A DNA stretch of 51,778 nucleotides from Pleurocapsales cyanobacterium LEGE 10410 (GCA_015207195.1 JADEXJ010000028.1:1-51778); one strand, 5' to 3'. Positions 26,251 through 35,473 are shown, numbered from the stretch's first letter. Notes: a model not told the origin generated them from the sequence alone. Numbers and translations are program-made.

Positions 26251-26605
26251 TGAGCATTATTTGACAATAACCTAATAATTTAGTCAAACGATCGCCAATA
26301 CTCTTGATTCTTTTGGTTTGAGTAGCATTTTGACGGGCAGAGGTTAGAAATAAGATATCAGTAGATAACAGTCTAAACTCTCGCTTGATTTCTGTGTGTA
26401 CTGACTGCCAGCGTGGTGCGATCGCCGTATTTAAATTTTCGCTATTCAAACATACAATATATCGTTCAAACCAGCTTGCTAAATTTTGAAACTTGTGCTG
26501 AATCTGGGATCGCTCAATTTGAGTTTCATCTACTAAAAAGCCTTCAAATTCCTTTAACAAAGTTAGGAAATCCTGATATGCTCGTTTATGTGATGCAGGT
26601 AACAT
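26213..26605 (-). CDS. patD: PatD-like protein (heterocyst frequency control family)
   Basis: A 130-residue helical protein that I recognise as PatD-like from RWQSVHTEIKREFRLLSTDI, FLTSARQ and the RI..IGDRLTKLLGYCQIML block. PatD limits heterocyst number in Anabaena; relatives are also found in cyanobacteria without heterocysts, where their role is unknown. The family domain ends around YCQIML. The last residues (EPIIDGNSQFC) are read out of frame from the M48 remnant, so this C terminus is probably a by-product of a deletion. Confidence 0.7.
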   Translation of the reverse strand: MLPASHKRAYQDFLTLLKEFEGFLVDETQIERSQIQHKFQNLASWFERYIVCLNSENLNTAIAPRWQSVHTEIKREFRLLSTDILFLTSARQNATQTKRIKSIGDRLTKLLGYCQIMLNEPIIDGNSQFC

Positions 26606-26922
26606 TGTTGCGTTAAAATGAGGTAATTAGTAAGGTGAAATCCTACTAAGCAAACTTGACTTTTCTACTAATTTTATAGTTGAAGTAGGCGATATAAAAT
26701 AAATTAAGCTTAAAAAATAAGTTTGTTTTTGTCTATTAATTCTCACCTAGGATACAAAATTAAATTATATAGCTCACCATATATTTAGTGTTTAGTAGTA
26801 TTTAGCTCGAAATCGAATCATTCAATTAAAGTTTGAGAATAATCGAACAGAAGTAGCATGAATTTTCCAGTTTTCTTACTATATTTTCGCTCTTCCACAC
26901 CTATCTTAATATTTTTAGATCT
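26606..26922. other. Divergent spacer
   Basis: This 317-bp AT-rich spacer between the patD-like gene and rsh shows no gene or clear motif. It should hold both promoters. Confidence 0.5.
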
Positions 26923-29157
26923 ATGACCGCTATCTCTATCATAGAAAATCGCGCCGACGAAGTTCAGCTTCCCCATTGGTTACAAGAATGCCTACTCAAC
27001 CAATCTGAAGCGGATTCTGACGATAGTTTAATTTGCCAAGCATTTAATTTTGCCTATCAGCTACACGAAGGACAAACTCGTAAGTCTGGAGAGCCTTATA
27101 TTGCTCATCCCATAGCGGTAGCCAGTTTGTTAAGAGATTTAGGCGGAGATAGCGTAACTATTGCTGCGGGCTTTTTGCACGACGTAGTCGAAGACACTGA
27201 AGTTACCCCAGAAAAAATTGAAGAAATGTTTGGGGTGCAGGTACGGTTGCTGGTGGAAGGAGTAACCAAACTGTCTAAGTTTAATTTCTCTAGTACCACC
27301 GAGCGTCAGGCAGAAAACTTTCGGCGAATGTTTTTGGCAATGGCGACGGATATTCGGGTAATTGTGGTTAAGCTGGCGGATCGGCTACACAATATGCGGA
27401 CACTGGATCACCTCAAACCAGAAAAACAACGTCGCATCAGTCAAGAAACCAGAGAAATTTTTGCTCCTTTGGCAAATAGGTTGGGGATCGGTCGTTTTAA
27501 GTGGGAACTAGAAGACTTGTGCTTCAAGTACCTAGAACCAGAAGCTTATGAAGAAATCAAGGCTTTGATTGCCGAAAGAAGAGCCGATCGCGAAGCTCGA
27601 ATTGCTCAAGTTACTGAAACCCTGCGATCGCGCCTAGAAAAGCTAAAAATCAACGTGATTGAGCTAAAAGGAAGACCAAAACATCTTTATGGTATTTATC
27701 AAAAGATGCAGCGACAGCAGAAGGAATTTAGCCAAATCTACGACATCGCTGCTTTTAGAATTATCGTCGAAACTAATGAAGAATGTTATCGGGCTTTGGC
27801 GGTAGTTCACGATGCCTTTAAACCCATTCCAGGACGTTTTAAAGACTATATTGGCTTGCCCAAGCCCAATCGCTACCAATCTTTACACACTACCGTAGTC
27901 GGTTCCAATGGTCGTCCCATCGAAATTCAGATTCGGACGGTAGAAATGCACCATATCGCCGAGTATGGCATTGCTGCTCACTGGAAATATAAAGAAACGG
28001 GTACGAGCAATACTAATCTATCTTCTGAAGATAATAAATTTGCCTGGCTGCGACAGCTACTAGAATGGCAAAAAGATCTTAGCGACGCTCAAGAATACAT
28101 GGAGAGCGTCAAAGATAACTTATTTGAGGATGATGTCTATGTTTTTACTCCCGATGGTGACGTAATTGCTCTGGCTCAGGGAGCAACTCCCGTAGACTTT
28201 GCCTATCGCATTCATAGCGAAATTGGCAACCACATGAAGGGTGCTAGGGTAAATGGTCGCTGGTCTGTATTGTCCAAACCCTTAGAAAATGGGGATATTG
28301 TAGAAATTATTACGCAAAAAAACAGTCATCCTAGTCTAGACTGGCTTAACTTTGTGGTGTCTCCCACCGCTCGTAACCGTATTCGCCAATGGTATAAGCG
28401 ATCGCACCGTGAGGAAAACATTGCTAGAGGTAAGGAGCTACTGGAAAAAGAATTGGGCAAAAGCGGTTTTGACTCTTTACTCAAGTCCGAGCCGATGCAG
28501 ATGGTCACGCAACGTTGCAACTATCAATCTGTAGAAGACTTGTTAGCAGCTTTAGGTTATGGCGAAGTTACTCAAAATCAGGTGGTAAATCGTCTGCGGG
28601 ATGTGGTCAAAGAGCAGCAGCCAGTAGAAGAAATATCGGAAACGGAAGATACTACAACTCCTTTTGTTCAGGATTATACCGAACGACACGGTAGCAAGTC
28701 TCCGATTATTGGTGTAGAGGGAATGCTCTATCATATAGCGGGTTGTTGTAAACCGCTGCCTGGAGAATCAATTATCGGGTTAGTAACTCTAAGCTCTAGG
28801 GGGATTTCGATCCATCGTCAAGGCTGTCACAACGTTGATAAAGTTCCAGGAGAAAGAATTATTCCCGTGAGCTGGAATGATGGTAGTGAAACAGGAAAAC
28901 CTCTAACCTACCCCGTAGATATTCAAATTGAAGCTATGGATCGAGTAGGTGTCTTGAAAGATATATTGGCACGGTTGAGCGATCGCGGGATCAACATTCG
29001 CAATGCTGGGGTCAAGACTAGTCGTAACAAACCTGCTTTGATTTCCTTGAGTCTAGATATTAGGGATCGCCAGCAATTAGAATATGTCTTTCAAAGAATC
29101 AAAAGTATGAGTGATATTCTGAATATTACTCGCGTCATGAACTCAGGGGATCACTAG
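26923..29157 (+). CDS. spoT: Bifunctional (p)ppGpp synthetase/hydrolase (Rsh, RelA/SpoT family)
   Basis: A 744-residue long RSH protein that makes and degrades the stringent alarmone (p)ppGpp. The N-terminal HD hydrolase domain is intact (H62, H86-D87 in FLHDVVEDTE, RLADRLHNMRTL). The synthetase domain has RFKDYIGLPKPNRYQSLHTT, the RxKD-type loop of bifunctional enzymes. A TGS domain (VYVFTPDGDVIALAQGATPVDFAY), a zinc-finger-like region with CCKPLPG, and a C-terminal ACT domain follow. The length is normal. It stands alone with its own promoter region. Confidence 0.96.
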   Translation: MTAISIIENRADEVQLPHWLQECLLNQSEADSDDSLICQAFNFAYQLHEGQTRKSGEPYIAHPIAVASLLRDLGGDSVTIAAGFLHDVVEDTEVTPEKIEEMFGVQVRLLVEGVTKLSKFNFSSTTERQAENFRRMFLAMATDIRVIVVKLADRLHNMRTLDHLKPEKQRRISQETREIFAPLANRLGIGRFKWELEDLCFKYLEPEAYEEIKALIAERRADREARIAQVTETLRSRLEKLKINVIELKGRPKHLYGIYQKMQRQQKEFSQIYDIAAFRIIVETNEECYRALAVVHDAFKPIPGRFKDYIGLPKPNRYQSLHTTVVGSNGRPIEIQIRTVEMHHIAEYGIAAHWKYKETGTSNTNLSSEDNKFAWLRQLLEWQKDLSDAQEYMESVKDNLFEDDVYVFTPDGDVIALAQGATPVDFAYRIHSEIGNHMKGARVNGRWSVLSKPLENGDIVEIITQKNSHPSLDWLNFVVSPTARNRIRQWYKRSHREENIARGKELLEKELGKSGFDSLLKSEPMQMVTQRCNYQSVEDLLAALGYGEVTQNQVVNRLRDVVKEQQPVEEISETEDTTTPFVQDYTERHGSKSPIIGVEGMLYHIAGCCKPLPGESIIGLVTLSSRGISIHRQGCHNVDKVPGERIIPVSWNDGSETGKPLTYPVDIQIEAMDRVGVLKDILARLSDRGINIRNAGVKTSRNKPALISLSLDIRDRQQLEYVFQRIKSMSDILNITRVMNSGDH

Positions 29158-29178
29158 TTATATTACTAGTTATATTTT

Positions 29179-29838
29179 TTAACTAGAATACAGTTTAGCG
29201 ATCATTTGCTGTAGTACTTTCAAGGCAGATAAAGAACCTTGAATCAGTCTAATAGCAGTGATCGGCTGTTGTATAAAGGCGATCGCCATCGGGACAGCCT
29301 GTAGTTTGCCCCCATCATCAATAGCCCGACTCAGATCGGGTAGATCGCCGCTTAAATCGTCACTAACCACCCGCAACATTGCCACCGGTATTCCCTGATG
29401 TCGCAACTTTAAAATGTAACTATATCCCTCCATATCGACTACGCTGACGGGATATTTTTGAGCGAGCTTAAGTTTTGACTCAGCTTGAAAAATAAGGCGA
29501 TCGCTCGTTAAGCAGTCAACTGCATCGACTGATAATTTATCTTGAATCATCCTAGTTAGTTCAGACTCTAGAGCTAGGCGATCGTGGTTCAAATTGTAAC
29601 AGCTTGGCACGACTACCCCATCCCCTACAGCATGTTGCCGACAAAGGCTACCACACAAACCCGTAATCAGAACCTGGCGGTCAATCAAGGAAGAACAATT
29701 AGCCAAAGTCTGTTCGACATTTCTAGTTCCGATCGCAATAGGAATTACCTGAATATTTTTCACCTTAGCTTGCTGTAAACCGCGACAAACTGCTTGGTAT
29801 TCTGCCCCTTGAGGAACGACAATAGTATTAATAATCAC
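29179..29838 (-). CDS. Nucleoside phosphorylase / MTA-SAH nucleosidase-like protein
   Basis: A 219-residue PNP/UDP phosphorylase superfamily protein. Motifs include LITGLCGSL near residue 58, VVDMEGYSYI (the Met-Glu that contacts the ribose in this family) and RVVSDDLSGDLPD with the catalytic Asp. It likely cleaves the glycosidic bond of a purine nucleoside such as methylthioadenosine, but the exact substrate is uncertain. The start is GTG. It is convergent with rsh and divergent from lepB by 25 bp. Confidence 0.82.
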   Translation of the reverse strand: MIINTIVVPQGAEYQAVCRGLQQAKVKNIQVIPIAIGTRNVEQTLANCSSLIDRQVLITGLCGSLCRQHAVGDGVVVPSCYNLNHDRLALESELTRMIQDKLSVDAVDCLTSDRLIFQAESKLKLAQKYPVSVVDMEGYSYILKLRHQGIPVAMLRVVSDDLSGDLPDLSRAIDDGGKLQAVPMAIAFIQQPITAIRLIQGSLSALKVLQQMIAKLYSS

Positions 29839-29863
29839 ATCAGATCTTAATTGTTAATTATTT

Positions 29864-30430
29864 ATGTCTTTGACCGAACCAAATAAGCCAGATAATCGAG
29901 CTAGTTTTTGGCACACAACTAAAGAAAACGGTACTACAGTTCTGATTGCTTTGGTTTTAGCCTTTTTGATCCGCGTTTTTATCGCCGAACCCCGCTATAT
30001 ACCTTCAGAATCTATGTTTCCTACTCTCGAAACAGGCGATCGCTTAGTGGTAGAAAAGGTGGGATACAAATTTCACGCTCCCGATCGAGGAGACGTAGTA
30101 GTTTTTCAGCCACCAAACAAACTGAGAATTTTGGGTTATGAAAAAAACCAGGCTTTTATCAAAAGAGCGATCGCCACGGGCGGAGAAACAGTAGCAGTTA
30201 AAGATGGTGTGGTTTATATAAATGCTCGTCCTTTAGTAGAAGATTACATTGCTGCTCCCCCAGAGTATGAGCTACCCCCCATTACCGTACCAGAAGGACA
30301 GCTATTCGTTATGGGAGATAATCGCAACAACAGTAATGATTCTCATGTTTGGGGCTTTTTGCCCACAGAAAATATTATCGGTCACGCCGTATTTCGTTTT
30401 TGGCCCCTAGAGCGCATCGGCACAGTTTGA
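29864..30430 (+). CDS. lepB: Signal peptidase I
   Basis: LepB, 188 residues, cuts signal peptides from exported proteins at the plasma and thylakoid membranes. One membrane helix spans about residues 23-42. The catalytic serine is S50 in PSESMFPTL and the general base K100 in FIKRAIATGGE; the third box MGDNRNNSNDSHVWG is complete. It ends 10 bp from the convergent ferredoxin gene. Confidence 0.96.
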   Translation: MSLTEPNKPDNRASFWHTTKENGTTVLIALVLAFLIRVFIAEPRYIPSESMFPTLETGDRLVVEKVGYKFHAPDRGDVVVFQPPNKLRILGYEKNQAFIKRAIATGGETVAVKDGVVYINARPLVEDYIAAPPEYELPPITVPEGQLFVMGDNRNNSNDSHVWGFLPTENIIGHAVFRFWPLERIGTV

Positions 30431-30440
30431 TAACTATTAA

Positions 30441-30758
30441 TTACTGTTTGCCAAACTGTCTCTGATAAACAATTTCTTCTTTATTAGATTCTAATTTAAT
30501 ATCAGAGCGGGGGTATGACACGCATAACAAAGCATATCCCTCTGCCTGTAATTCCAGAGATACTCCCATTCCCTCACTTTGTTCCACCTCTCCTGAGAGA
30601 ATTTGGGCAGCGCAGGTAGTACAAACTCCAGCACTACAAGAATAAGGTAGGTCAATACCTGCATTAGTGGCTGCATCTAAAATACTTTGTGACTCTGCCA
30701 CCTGAATAGTATGAATTTTACCTTGGTGGTTTATTTCAACAGTGTAGGTATTAGACAT
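30441..30758 (-). CDS. [2Fe-2S] plant-type ferredoxin, Slr1828-like
   Basis: A 105-residue ferredoxin. Cluster ligands are C41, C46 and C49 in SCSAGVCTTC, and C79 in LLCV. The loop reads CSAGVC in place of the CRAGAC of the main photosynthetic ferredoxin. The C terminus is longer (VYQRQFGKQ). Both features recall the low-abundance ferredoxin Slr1828 of Synechocystis. It probably serves a special redox partner instead of bulk photosystem I output; the partner is unknown. Confidence 0.9.
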   Translation of the reverse strand: MSNTYTVEINHQGKIHTIQVAESQSILDAATNAGIDLPYSCSAGVCTTCAAQILSGEVEQSEGMGVSLELQAEGYALLCVSYPRSDIKLESNKEEIVYQRQFGKQ

Positions 30759-31144
30759 GACTGTATATAAGCTTCGTTCAACTAATTCAACTAAGGGTAC
30801 TATCTTCTCACAATCCGATCGCTTGGTTACAATTAGGCGTGGCTGATTTGATGTATAAAGCTCCTAACAAGATGTTATATGGCTCTAAGCTTTCAGCCTG
30901 TCTAATGATTAAATAAATTTGTAATGCAAAAAATCATACCTTGATTCAGCAATACCCACAATCGAAATGCTCGAAGATACATTAGACAAATTTATTAAAA
31001 AGGTTTTCTTTAATCTCGTTCAGAAATTTGAGTTTCTAGTGTATGCTTTTCGTTAAGTCATATTGCTTAGCTTTTTAAGCCTAATTTAGGCAAAAGACGA
31101 AGATTATTGTGACTGTCGGTTAGCGTGAGGAGTTGTGGATCTAA
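30759..31144. other. Divergent spacer with palindrome
   Basis: This 386-bp spacer has a perfect 6-bp-arm palindrome, GCCTAA-T-TTAGGC, at 31079-31091, beside a GCTTA...TAAGC hairpin. A 29-codon frame (30967-31056) is present without an RBS. AGGAG at 31128-31132 lies 12 nt before the next start. Confidence 0.5.
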
Positions 31145-31978
31145 ATGAATTTGCGAAATCGGGCATTAGAAACTCTCAAACAAACTAGTAGAACATTTTA
31201 TATTCCCATAGTCCGTCTACCAGGAGAGCTACAGGATGCAGTAGCATCAGCTTATCTTTGTATGCGTGCGATCGATGAAATAGAGGATACTCCTGACCTT
31301 GACAATTTTACCAAGGCAAAGGTTCTACGTAGTATTAGCTTAAGAATGCAGGAAATAACTGATAGGGACGCTTGTACTCGTGTTAGTGTGGATTTAGATT
31401 CTTTTGCTGATGCTGATATTTTGCCCCAAGTGAGTCTAGCTATTGGGGATTGGGCAAGTCTAGCACCAGAAACGATCGCTCCAAGAATTTGGGATGCTAC
31501 CGCAGCGATGGCAGATCGTATGGCTTATTGGGCAGAACAAAATTGGACAATTACTACTGAAGCGGATTTAGATCGCTACACTTTTAGCGTAGCAGGAGCA
31601 GTGGGTCTATTATTATCAGATCTCTGGGCTTGGTACGATGGGACTAAAACTAATCGTTCTCAGGCGATCGCCTTTGGTAGGGGTTTGCAAGCGGTCAATA
31701 TTGTTCGTAATCAAGGAGAAGATGCTCAAAGAGGAGTTGACTTTGTACCTGAAGGATGGACTAATCGAGATGTTCGAGATTATGCTCGTCGTCAGCTAAA
31801 ACAAGCTAATCTCTATATAGAATCGTTGCCTAAAAATAGTCCTGCTCTAGATTTTTGTCAGATTCCCTATATATTAGCCAAAGGAACTTTGGACGCAATC
31901 GCCTTGGGCAAACCAAAATTGACTCGTCATGATGTTTCGAGCTTACTGGAGAAAGTGACTAATATTAAATCTGCGTAA
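31145..31978 (+). CDS. Squalene/phytoene synthase family protein
   Basis: A 277-residue trans-prenyltransferase of the squalene/phytoene synthase fold, which condenses two prenyl diphosphates head to head. The first Asp-rich motif is intact at residues 44-48 (DEIED). The second usually reads RDxxED, but here it is R188-N189-Q-G-E-D193, with Asn for the first Asp. I recall other members of this subgroup with RN at this place, so it may define a variant. It could make a squalene- or carotenoid-type product or lack activity. No hopanoid or carotenoid genes are adjacent. Confidence 0.82.
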   Translation: MNLRNRALETLKQTSRTFYIPIVRLPGELQDAVASAYLCMRAIDEIEDTPDLDNFTKAKVLRSISLRMQEITDRDACTRVSVDLDSFADADILPQVSLAIGDWASLAPETIAPRIWDATAAMADRMAYWAEQNWTITTEADLDRYTFSVAGAVGLLLSDLWAWYDGTKTNRSQAIAFGRGLQAVNIVRNQGEDAQRGVDFVPEGWTNRDVRDYARRQLKQANLYIESLPKNSPALDFCQIPYILAKGTLDAIALGKPKLTRHDVSSLLEKVTNIKSA

Positions 31979-32323
31979 AGGTAAGATTAGCTTGAGATGG
32001 CATTGAACCTGAAGAAACAATCTAGCGATCGCTAATTAGACCCCTCAATATTATCTTGTAGTACAATACGCCATTTATTGAGCCGATGGATTAGTTTGCT
32101 TGTACTCAGACAGCTAAAGCTAGATTGCCAAATATTTTAATTCCCAGAAATTGCAACGGGAAGTACTCGACCTTATTATCTACACAATGTTTACGCTTCT
32201 TCTAGATTATTTTGACCGATCGATAAAATCAAACATTCTGAGCAATAGTTATTTATTAGAGATCAAAAAGTCGTGTCACAATAAAGAAGAATAACAAAAT
32301 TTAATAAAAGTTCAAAGAGGGCT
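31979..32323. promoter_or_regulatory. flv3 upstream region
   Basis: This 345-bp spacer shows no gene. The flv3 start has AAAGAGGG just upstream as ribosome binding site. No firm promoter motif was identified. Confidence 0.4.
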
Positions 32324-34048
32324 ATGGTCGCAACACCAATTAAAACCCAACCAAGGTTAACTATTCAAACTGCTGAAATTACTCCCGATACTACAGCAAT
32401 TCGTTCCCTAGACTGGGATCGCGATCGCTTTGATATTGAATTTGGTTTACAAAACGGCACGACATATAATTCCTATTTAATTCGTGGCGATAAAACTGCT
32501 TTAGTCGATACATCCCACGCTAAATTTCGTCAGCTATACCTCGATACTTTGCAGGGGTTAATCGATCCCCAAGAGATTGATTATTTGATTATCAGCCACA
32601 CCGAACCCGATCATAGTGGTTTAGTTAAAGATTTTTTGGAACTTGCACCTCAGGCGGTAGTAGTTGCTGCCAAGATGGCGATTAAGTTTTTAGAAGACTT
32701 AGTTCACCAACCGTTTGAGCGACAGATCATCAAAAACGGAGATACCATCGATCTGGGTCAAGGTCATGTAATTGAATTTGTTAATGCACCAAATTTACAC
32801 TGGCCCGACACTATTTTTAGTTACGATCATAAGACTGGTATTCTGTTTACCTGCGATGCCTTTGGTATGCACTACTGTTCCGATGCTACTTATGACGAAG
32901 ACTTAAAGGCGATCGAAAAAGATTATCGCTTTTATTATGACTGCTTGATGGGTCCTAATGCTCGTTCCGTACTGTCAGCGATGAAGCGGATGGATAAATT
33001 AGGCGAGATCGATATCGTAGCTAACGGACATGGACCTTTGTTACGGCACAACCTCCAAGAACTTTTAGACCGCTATCGTAACTGGAGTAAAGCCCAAACC
33101 AAAGCAGACAAAAGCGTTGCAGTATTTTATATCTCCGACTATGGCTATAGCGATCGCCTGAGTCAAGCAATTGCTAGAGGTATTACTAAAACTGGGGTAG
33201 AAGTAGAAATGGTCGATTTGCGATCTGCCGATAGTACCGAGGTTCACGAAATAATCAATCATTCTGTAGGTATTATCTTAGGAATGCCACCAGCGGATGG
33301 TAAAAAGCAAGATATTACTGCCAATTTAGGAACAGTTTTAGCAGCAGCCAAAGACAAGCAGTTAATTGGTGTGTTTGAATCCTATGGTGATGATGATGAA
33401 CCAATCGATCCCCTGCTAACTAAGTTTCGCGAAGCTGGTTTAAAACCCGCTTTCCCTGCAATTAAAATTAAGGATACTCCTACCGAAGCAGACTATCAGG
33501 TATGTGAGGAATCGGGAACAGACCTAGGGCAATTGTTAACCCGCAAAGAAATGGTTAAACAGATGAAGTCCCTCGATAGCGACCTGGATAAAGCGATCGG
33601 TCGTTTGAGTGGTGGACTTTACATCATTACCGCTACCAAAGGAGATGTTAGCAGCGCGATGTTAGCTTCTTGGGTATCCCAGGCTAGCTTTGAACCTCTT
33701 GGTTTAACTATTGCCGTAGCTAAAGATCGGGCGATCGAATCTTTAATGCAGGTGGGCGATCGCTTTGTCTTGAATATTCTCGAAGAAGGCAATTACCAGG
33801 CATTAATGAAGCACTTTCTCAAGCGATTCAAACCTGGTGCCGATCGTTTTGCAGGAGTTAAAATTCAAACCGCAGTCAATGGTTCTCCTATTCTGACCGA
33901 TGCTTTGGCATATTTAGAATGTGAAGTGTCTAGCCGTATGGAATGTAGCGATCACTGGATTGTTTACAGTAAGGTTGATTTGGGTCGAGTTTCTAATCCC
34001 GATGGCTTAACCGCAATCCATCACCGTAAGGTAGGAAATCACTATTAG
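32324..34048 (+). CDS. flv3: Flavodiiron protein Flv3
   Basis: A 574-residue class C flavodiiron protein: metallo-beta-lactamase-like diiron domain, flavodoxin domain and C-terminal flavin reductase domain. It reduces O2 to water using electrons from photosystem I and protects cells in fluctuating light. It matches Synechocystis Flv3 closely from AIRSLDWDRDRFDIEFGLQN to the C-terminal HHRKVGNHY. Diiron ligands are present: HTEPDH, NLHWPDT, TCDAFG and NGHGPLL, as expected for Flv3 and unlike Flv1. Flv3 works with Flv1, whose gene is not in the window. Confidence 0.94.
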   Translation: MVATPIKTQPRLTIQTAEITPDTTAIRSLDWDRDRFDIEFGLQNGTTYNSYLIRGDKTALVDTSHAKFRQLYLDTLQGLIDPQEIDYLIISHTEPDHSGLVKDFLELAPQAVVVAAKMAIKFLEDLVHQPFERQIIKNGDTIDLGQGHVIEFVNAPNLHWPDTIFSYDHKTGILFTCDAFGMHYCSDATYDEDLKAIEKDYRFYYDCLMGPNARSVLSAMKRMDKLGEIDIVANGHGPLLRHNLQELLDRYRNWSKAQTKADKSVAVFYISDYGYSDRLSQAIARGITKTGVEVEMVDLRSADSTEVHEIINHSVGIILGMPPADGKKQDITANLGTVLAAAKDKQLIGVFESYGDDDEPIDPLLTKFREAGLKPAFPAIKIKDTPTEADYQVCEESGTDLGQLLTRKEMVKQMKSLDSDLDKAIGRLSGGLYIITATKGDVSSAMLASWVSQASFEPLGLTIAVAKDRAIESLMQVGDRFVLNILEEGNYQALMKHFLKRFKPGADRFAGVKIQTAVNGSPILTDALAYLECEVSSRMECSDHWIVYSKVDLGRVSNPDGLTAIHHRKVGNHY

Positions 34049-34076
34049 ATACCACATCGTTTAGATAATAGTCATG

Positions 34077-34128
34077 GCTGTTAGTTGCTAAATTTGAGAA
34101 ATCTGAATGCACCTAACAGCTTTTTTTT
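34077..34128 (+). terminator. Rho-independent terminator after flv3
   Basis: GCTGTTAG (34077-34084) pairs with CTAACAGC (34113-34120), followed by eight T. The loop is long (28 nt), but the stem and T-run are clear. Confidence 0.8.
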
Positions 34129-34284
34129 GGCTGAATTTTTAATGGTATTTTTTTAGGTTAAGCAGAGATAAACAAGAAATGCTAAATTTATTATTCAAAC
34201 CTCGTCCACATAGAGAACTGTAGTTTTACAAATTAAGCAAACTAGGTAAGAGGCAAATTAAAAAACAGAAAATACTTACTACTT

Positions 34285-34312
34285 ATAGCGAAGTGTATCC
34301 CTTTAGGGACGA
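34285..34312. repeat. Partial copy of the palindromic dispersed repeat
   Basis: GCGAAGTGTATCCCTTTAGGGAC looks like the 53-bp repeat with its middle deleted. It lies 3' of the HicB-like gene. No other gene was seen in 34129-34366. Confidence 0.5.
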
Positions 34313-34366
34313 ACAGATATTTTTACAACTCCTGGTTTCAAACTTGATGCGGTTTAGTTTGATTAC

Positions 34367-34588
34367 TTAAACGTTTTGCAACTCGCCTTTAAAAGTGTTG
34401 ATTTCTGGTAGCGATTCACCTTCGGCTAATGAAGAATTAATCATTAGTTGCAATACTTCCTTACCGTTTTTGAGTGCTTGTTCGTAAGTATCTCCATAGG
34501 TTTGACAGAGTTCTCCCCATTCTGGAAGAGTAACTACAAAACAATTATCTTTTTTAGACCACTGAATAACCATACTGTAATTTAGCAT
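34367..34588 (-). CDS. HicB-like orphan antitoxin-fold protein
   Basis: A 73-residue HicB-type protein: MVIQWSKKDNCFVVTLPEWGE is the partial RNase H fold of HicB antitoxins, followed by YEQALKNGKEVLQLMI. The usual partner toxin HicA is not visible on either side, and there is no C-terminal DNA-binding domain. Solitary HicB-like genes are frequent in cyanobacteria. It may be a remnant of a toxin-antitoxin pair or have a separate role. Confidence 0.8.
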   Translation of the reverse strand: MLNYSMVIQWSKKDNCFVVTLPEWGELCQTYGDTYEQALKNGKEVLQLMINSSLAEGESLPEINTFKGELQNV

Positions 34589-34786
34589 TTTAATATTGAT
34601 AACGTTTTTTATTGTCTACTCAATCTTAAATAAAGATCTTAAGAACGTCATCTACTTAAACTTAAAGTAATCAGACTACAGTATAACTATCAGTGTTGTA
34701 TATCAATTCTCCAATTGTTGTTCTAAAATTTAGTGGCGATCGCTATAAACGTCAGGGAAATATGTAATAGCAACTAACTACTAACT

Positions 34787-34839
34787 ATTTGCGAAGCTTA
34801 TCCCTTACCGAAGGGTATCCTTTAGGATTAGGGACTAAC
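34787..34839. repeat. 53-bp palindromic dispersed repeat, copy B
   Basis: Exact inverted copy of 25960-26012, with the same CCCTT-ACCG-AAGGG hairpin and CTAACTACTAACT-like flanks. It lies 13 bp past the 3' end of the TetR gene at 34853. Confidence 0.9.
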
Positions 34840-34852
34840 TACATAGTTTTAC

Positions 34853-35473
34853 TTAACTTTTGTTGTTAGTAATCAACTCTGTCAGCGTATTAACCAGGCG
34901 ATCGCTTGATAGGGGAACAATATCCTTGCCGTGCATCATCTCTTGCAGCATCACAAAATAAACCAGCGTTCCCATCATTACTCTAACGGTAGCTGCTGGA
35001 TCTTCTAATTCTAGTTCGGGATGAGACTCAAAGTATTTAGTCAGGGTTTCAATAGCTGGTTTGGCAAGATTGTTGACATAAGCCTTGGCTAACTCTGGGA
35101 AACGCCCCGACTCTCCGATAATAATGCGAATAAAGTCCTGAAACTGGCGATCGCGCTTCACATTGTCCAACATCCGAGTAGCCATGCCCGATAATACTTT
35201 CTTAGGATCTTCATTTAAAGATTGAGGTCGATCTAAACCCATTACCGTTTGAAATTTATCCCGTGCTAAATCGTGAATTACCACATTAAATAGACTTTCT
35301 TTGTCGCCAAAATGACTATAGACAGTAGCTTTGGAAACCCCCGCTGCTTTAGCTACCTTGTCCATGCTAGTTGCTGCATAGCCACCTGCTAAAAACTCTT
35401 TCATCGCACCTTTTAAAATGGCTTCGGTTTTGGCTTCTGATTTGGAACCTTCATGGGTTTGATATTTATTCAT
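34853..35473 (-). CDS. TetR/AcrR family transcriptional regulator
   Basis: A 206-residue TetR protein. The helix-turn-helix is around residues 38-60 (MDKVAKAAGVSKATVYSHFG), followed by KESLFNVVI. The helical ligand domain resembles AcrR-type regulators (TetR_C with IIIGESGRFPELAKAY), a group often tied to efflux control. No transporter gene is adjacent. A 15-bp palindrome at 35689-35703, about 215 bp upstream, is a possible self-operator. Confidence 0.9.
   Translation of the reverse strand: MNKYQTHEGSKSEAKTEAILKGAMKEFLAGGYAATSMDKVAKAAGVSKATVYSHFGDKESLFNVVIHDLARDKFQTVMGLDRPQSLNEDPKKVLSGMATRMLDNVKRDRQFQDFIRIIIGESGRFPELAKAYVNNLAKPAIETLTKYFESHPELELEDPAATVRVMMGTLVYFVMLQEMMHGKDIVPLSSDRLVNTLTELITNNKS

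Noticed and set aside
30967-31056. A 29-codon frame starting MLEDTLDKFIKK
   Set aside because: It has no ribosome binding site, no recognised relative, and lies in an AT-rich spacer where short frames are expected.
34367-35473. HicB plus TetR as a toxin-antitoxin or defence island
   Set aside because: No toxin, nuclease or other defence gene is present; the genes are separated by a dispersed repeat and appear unrelated.
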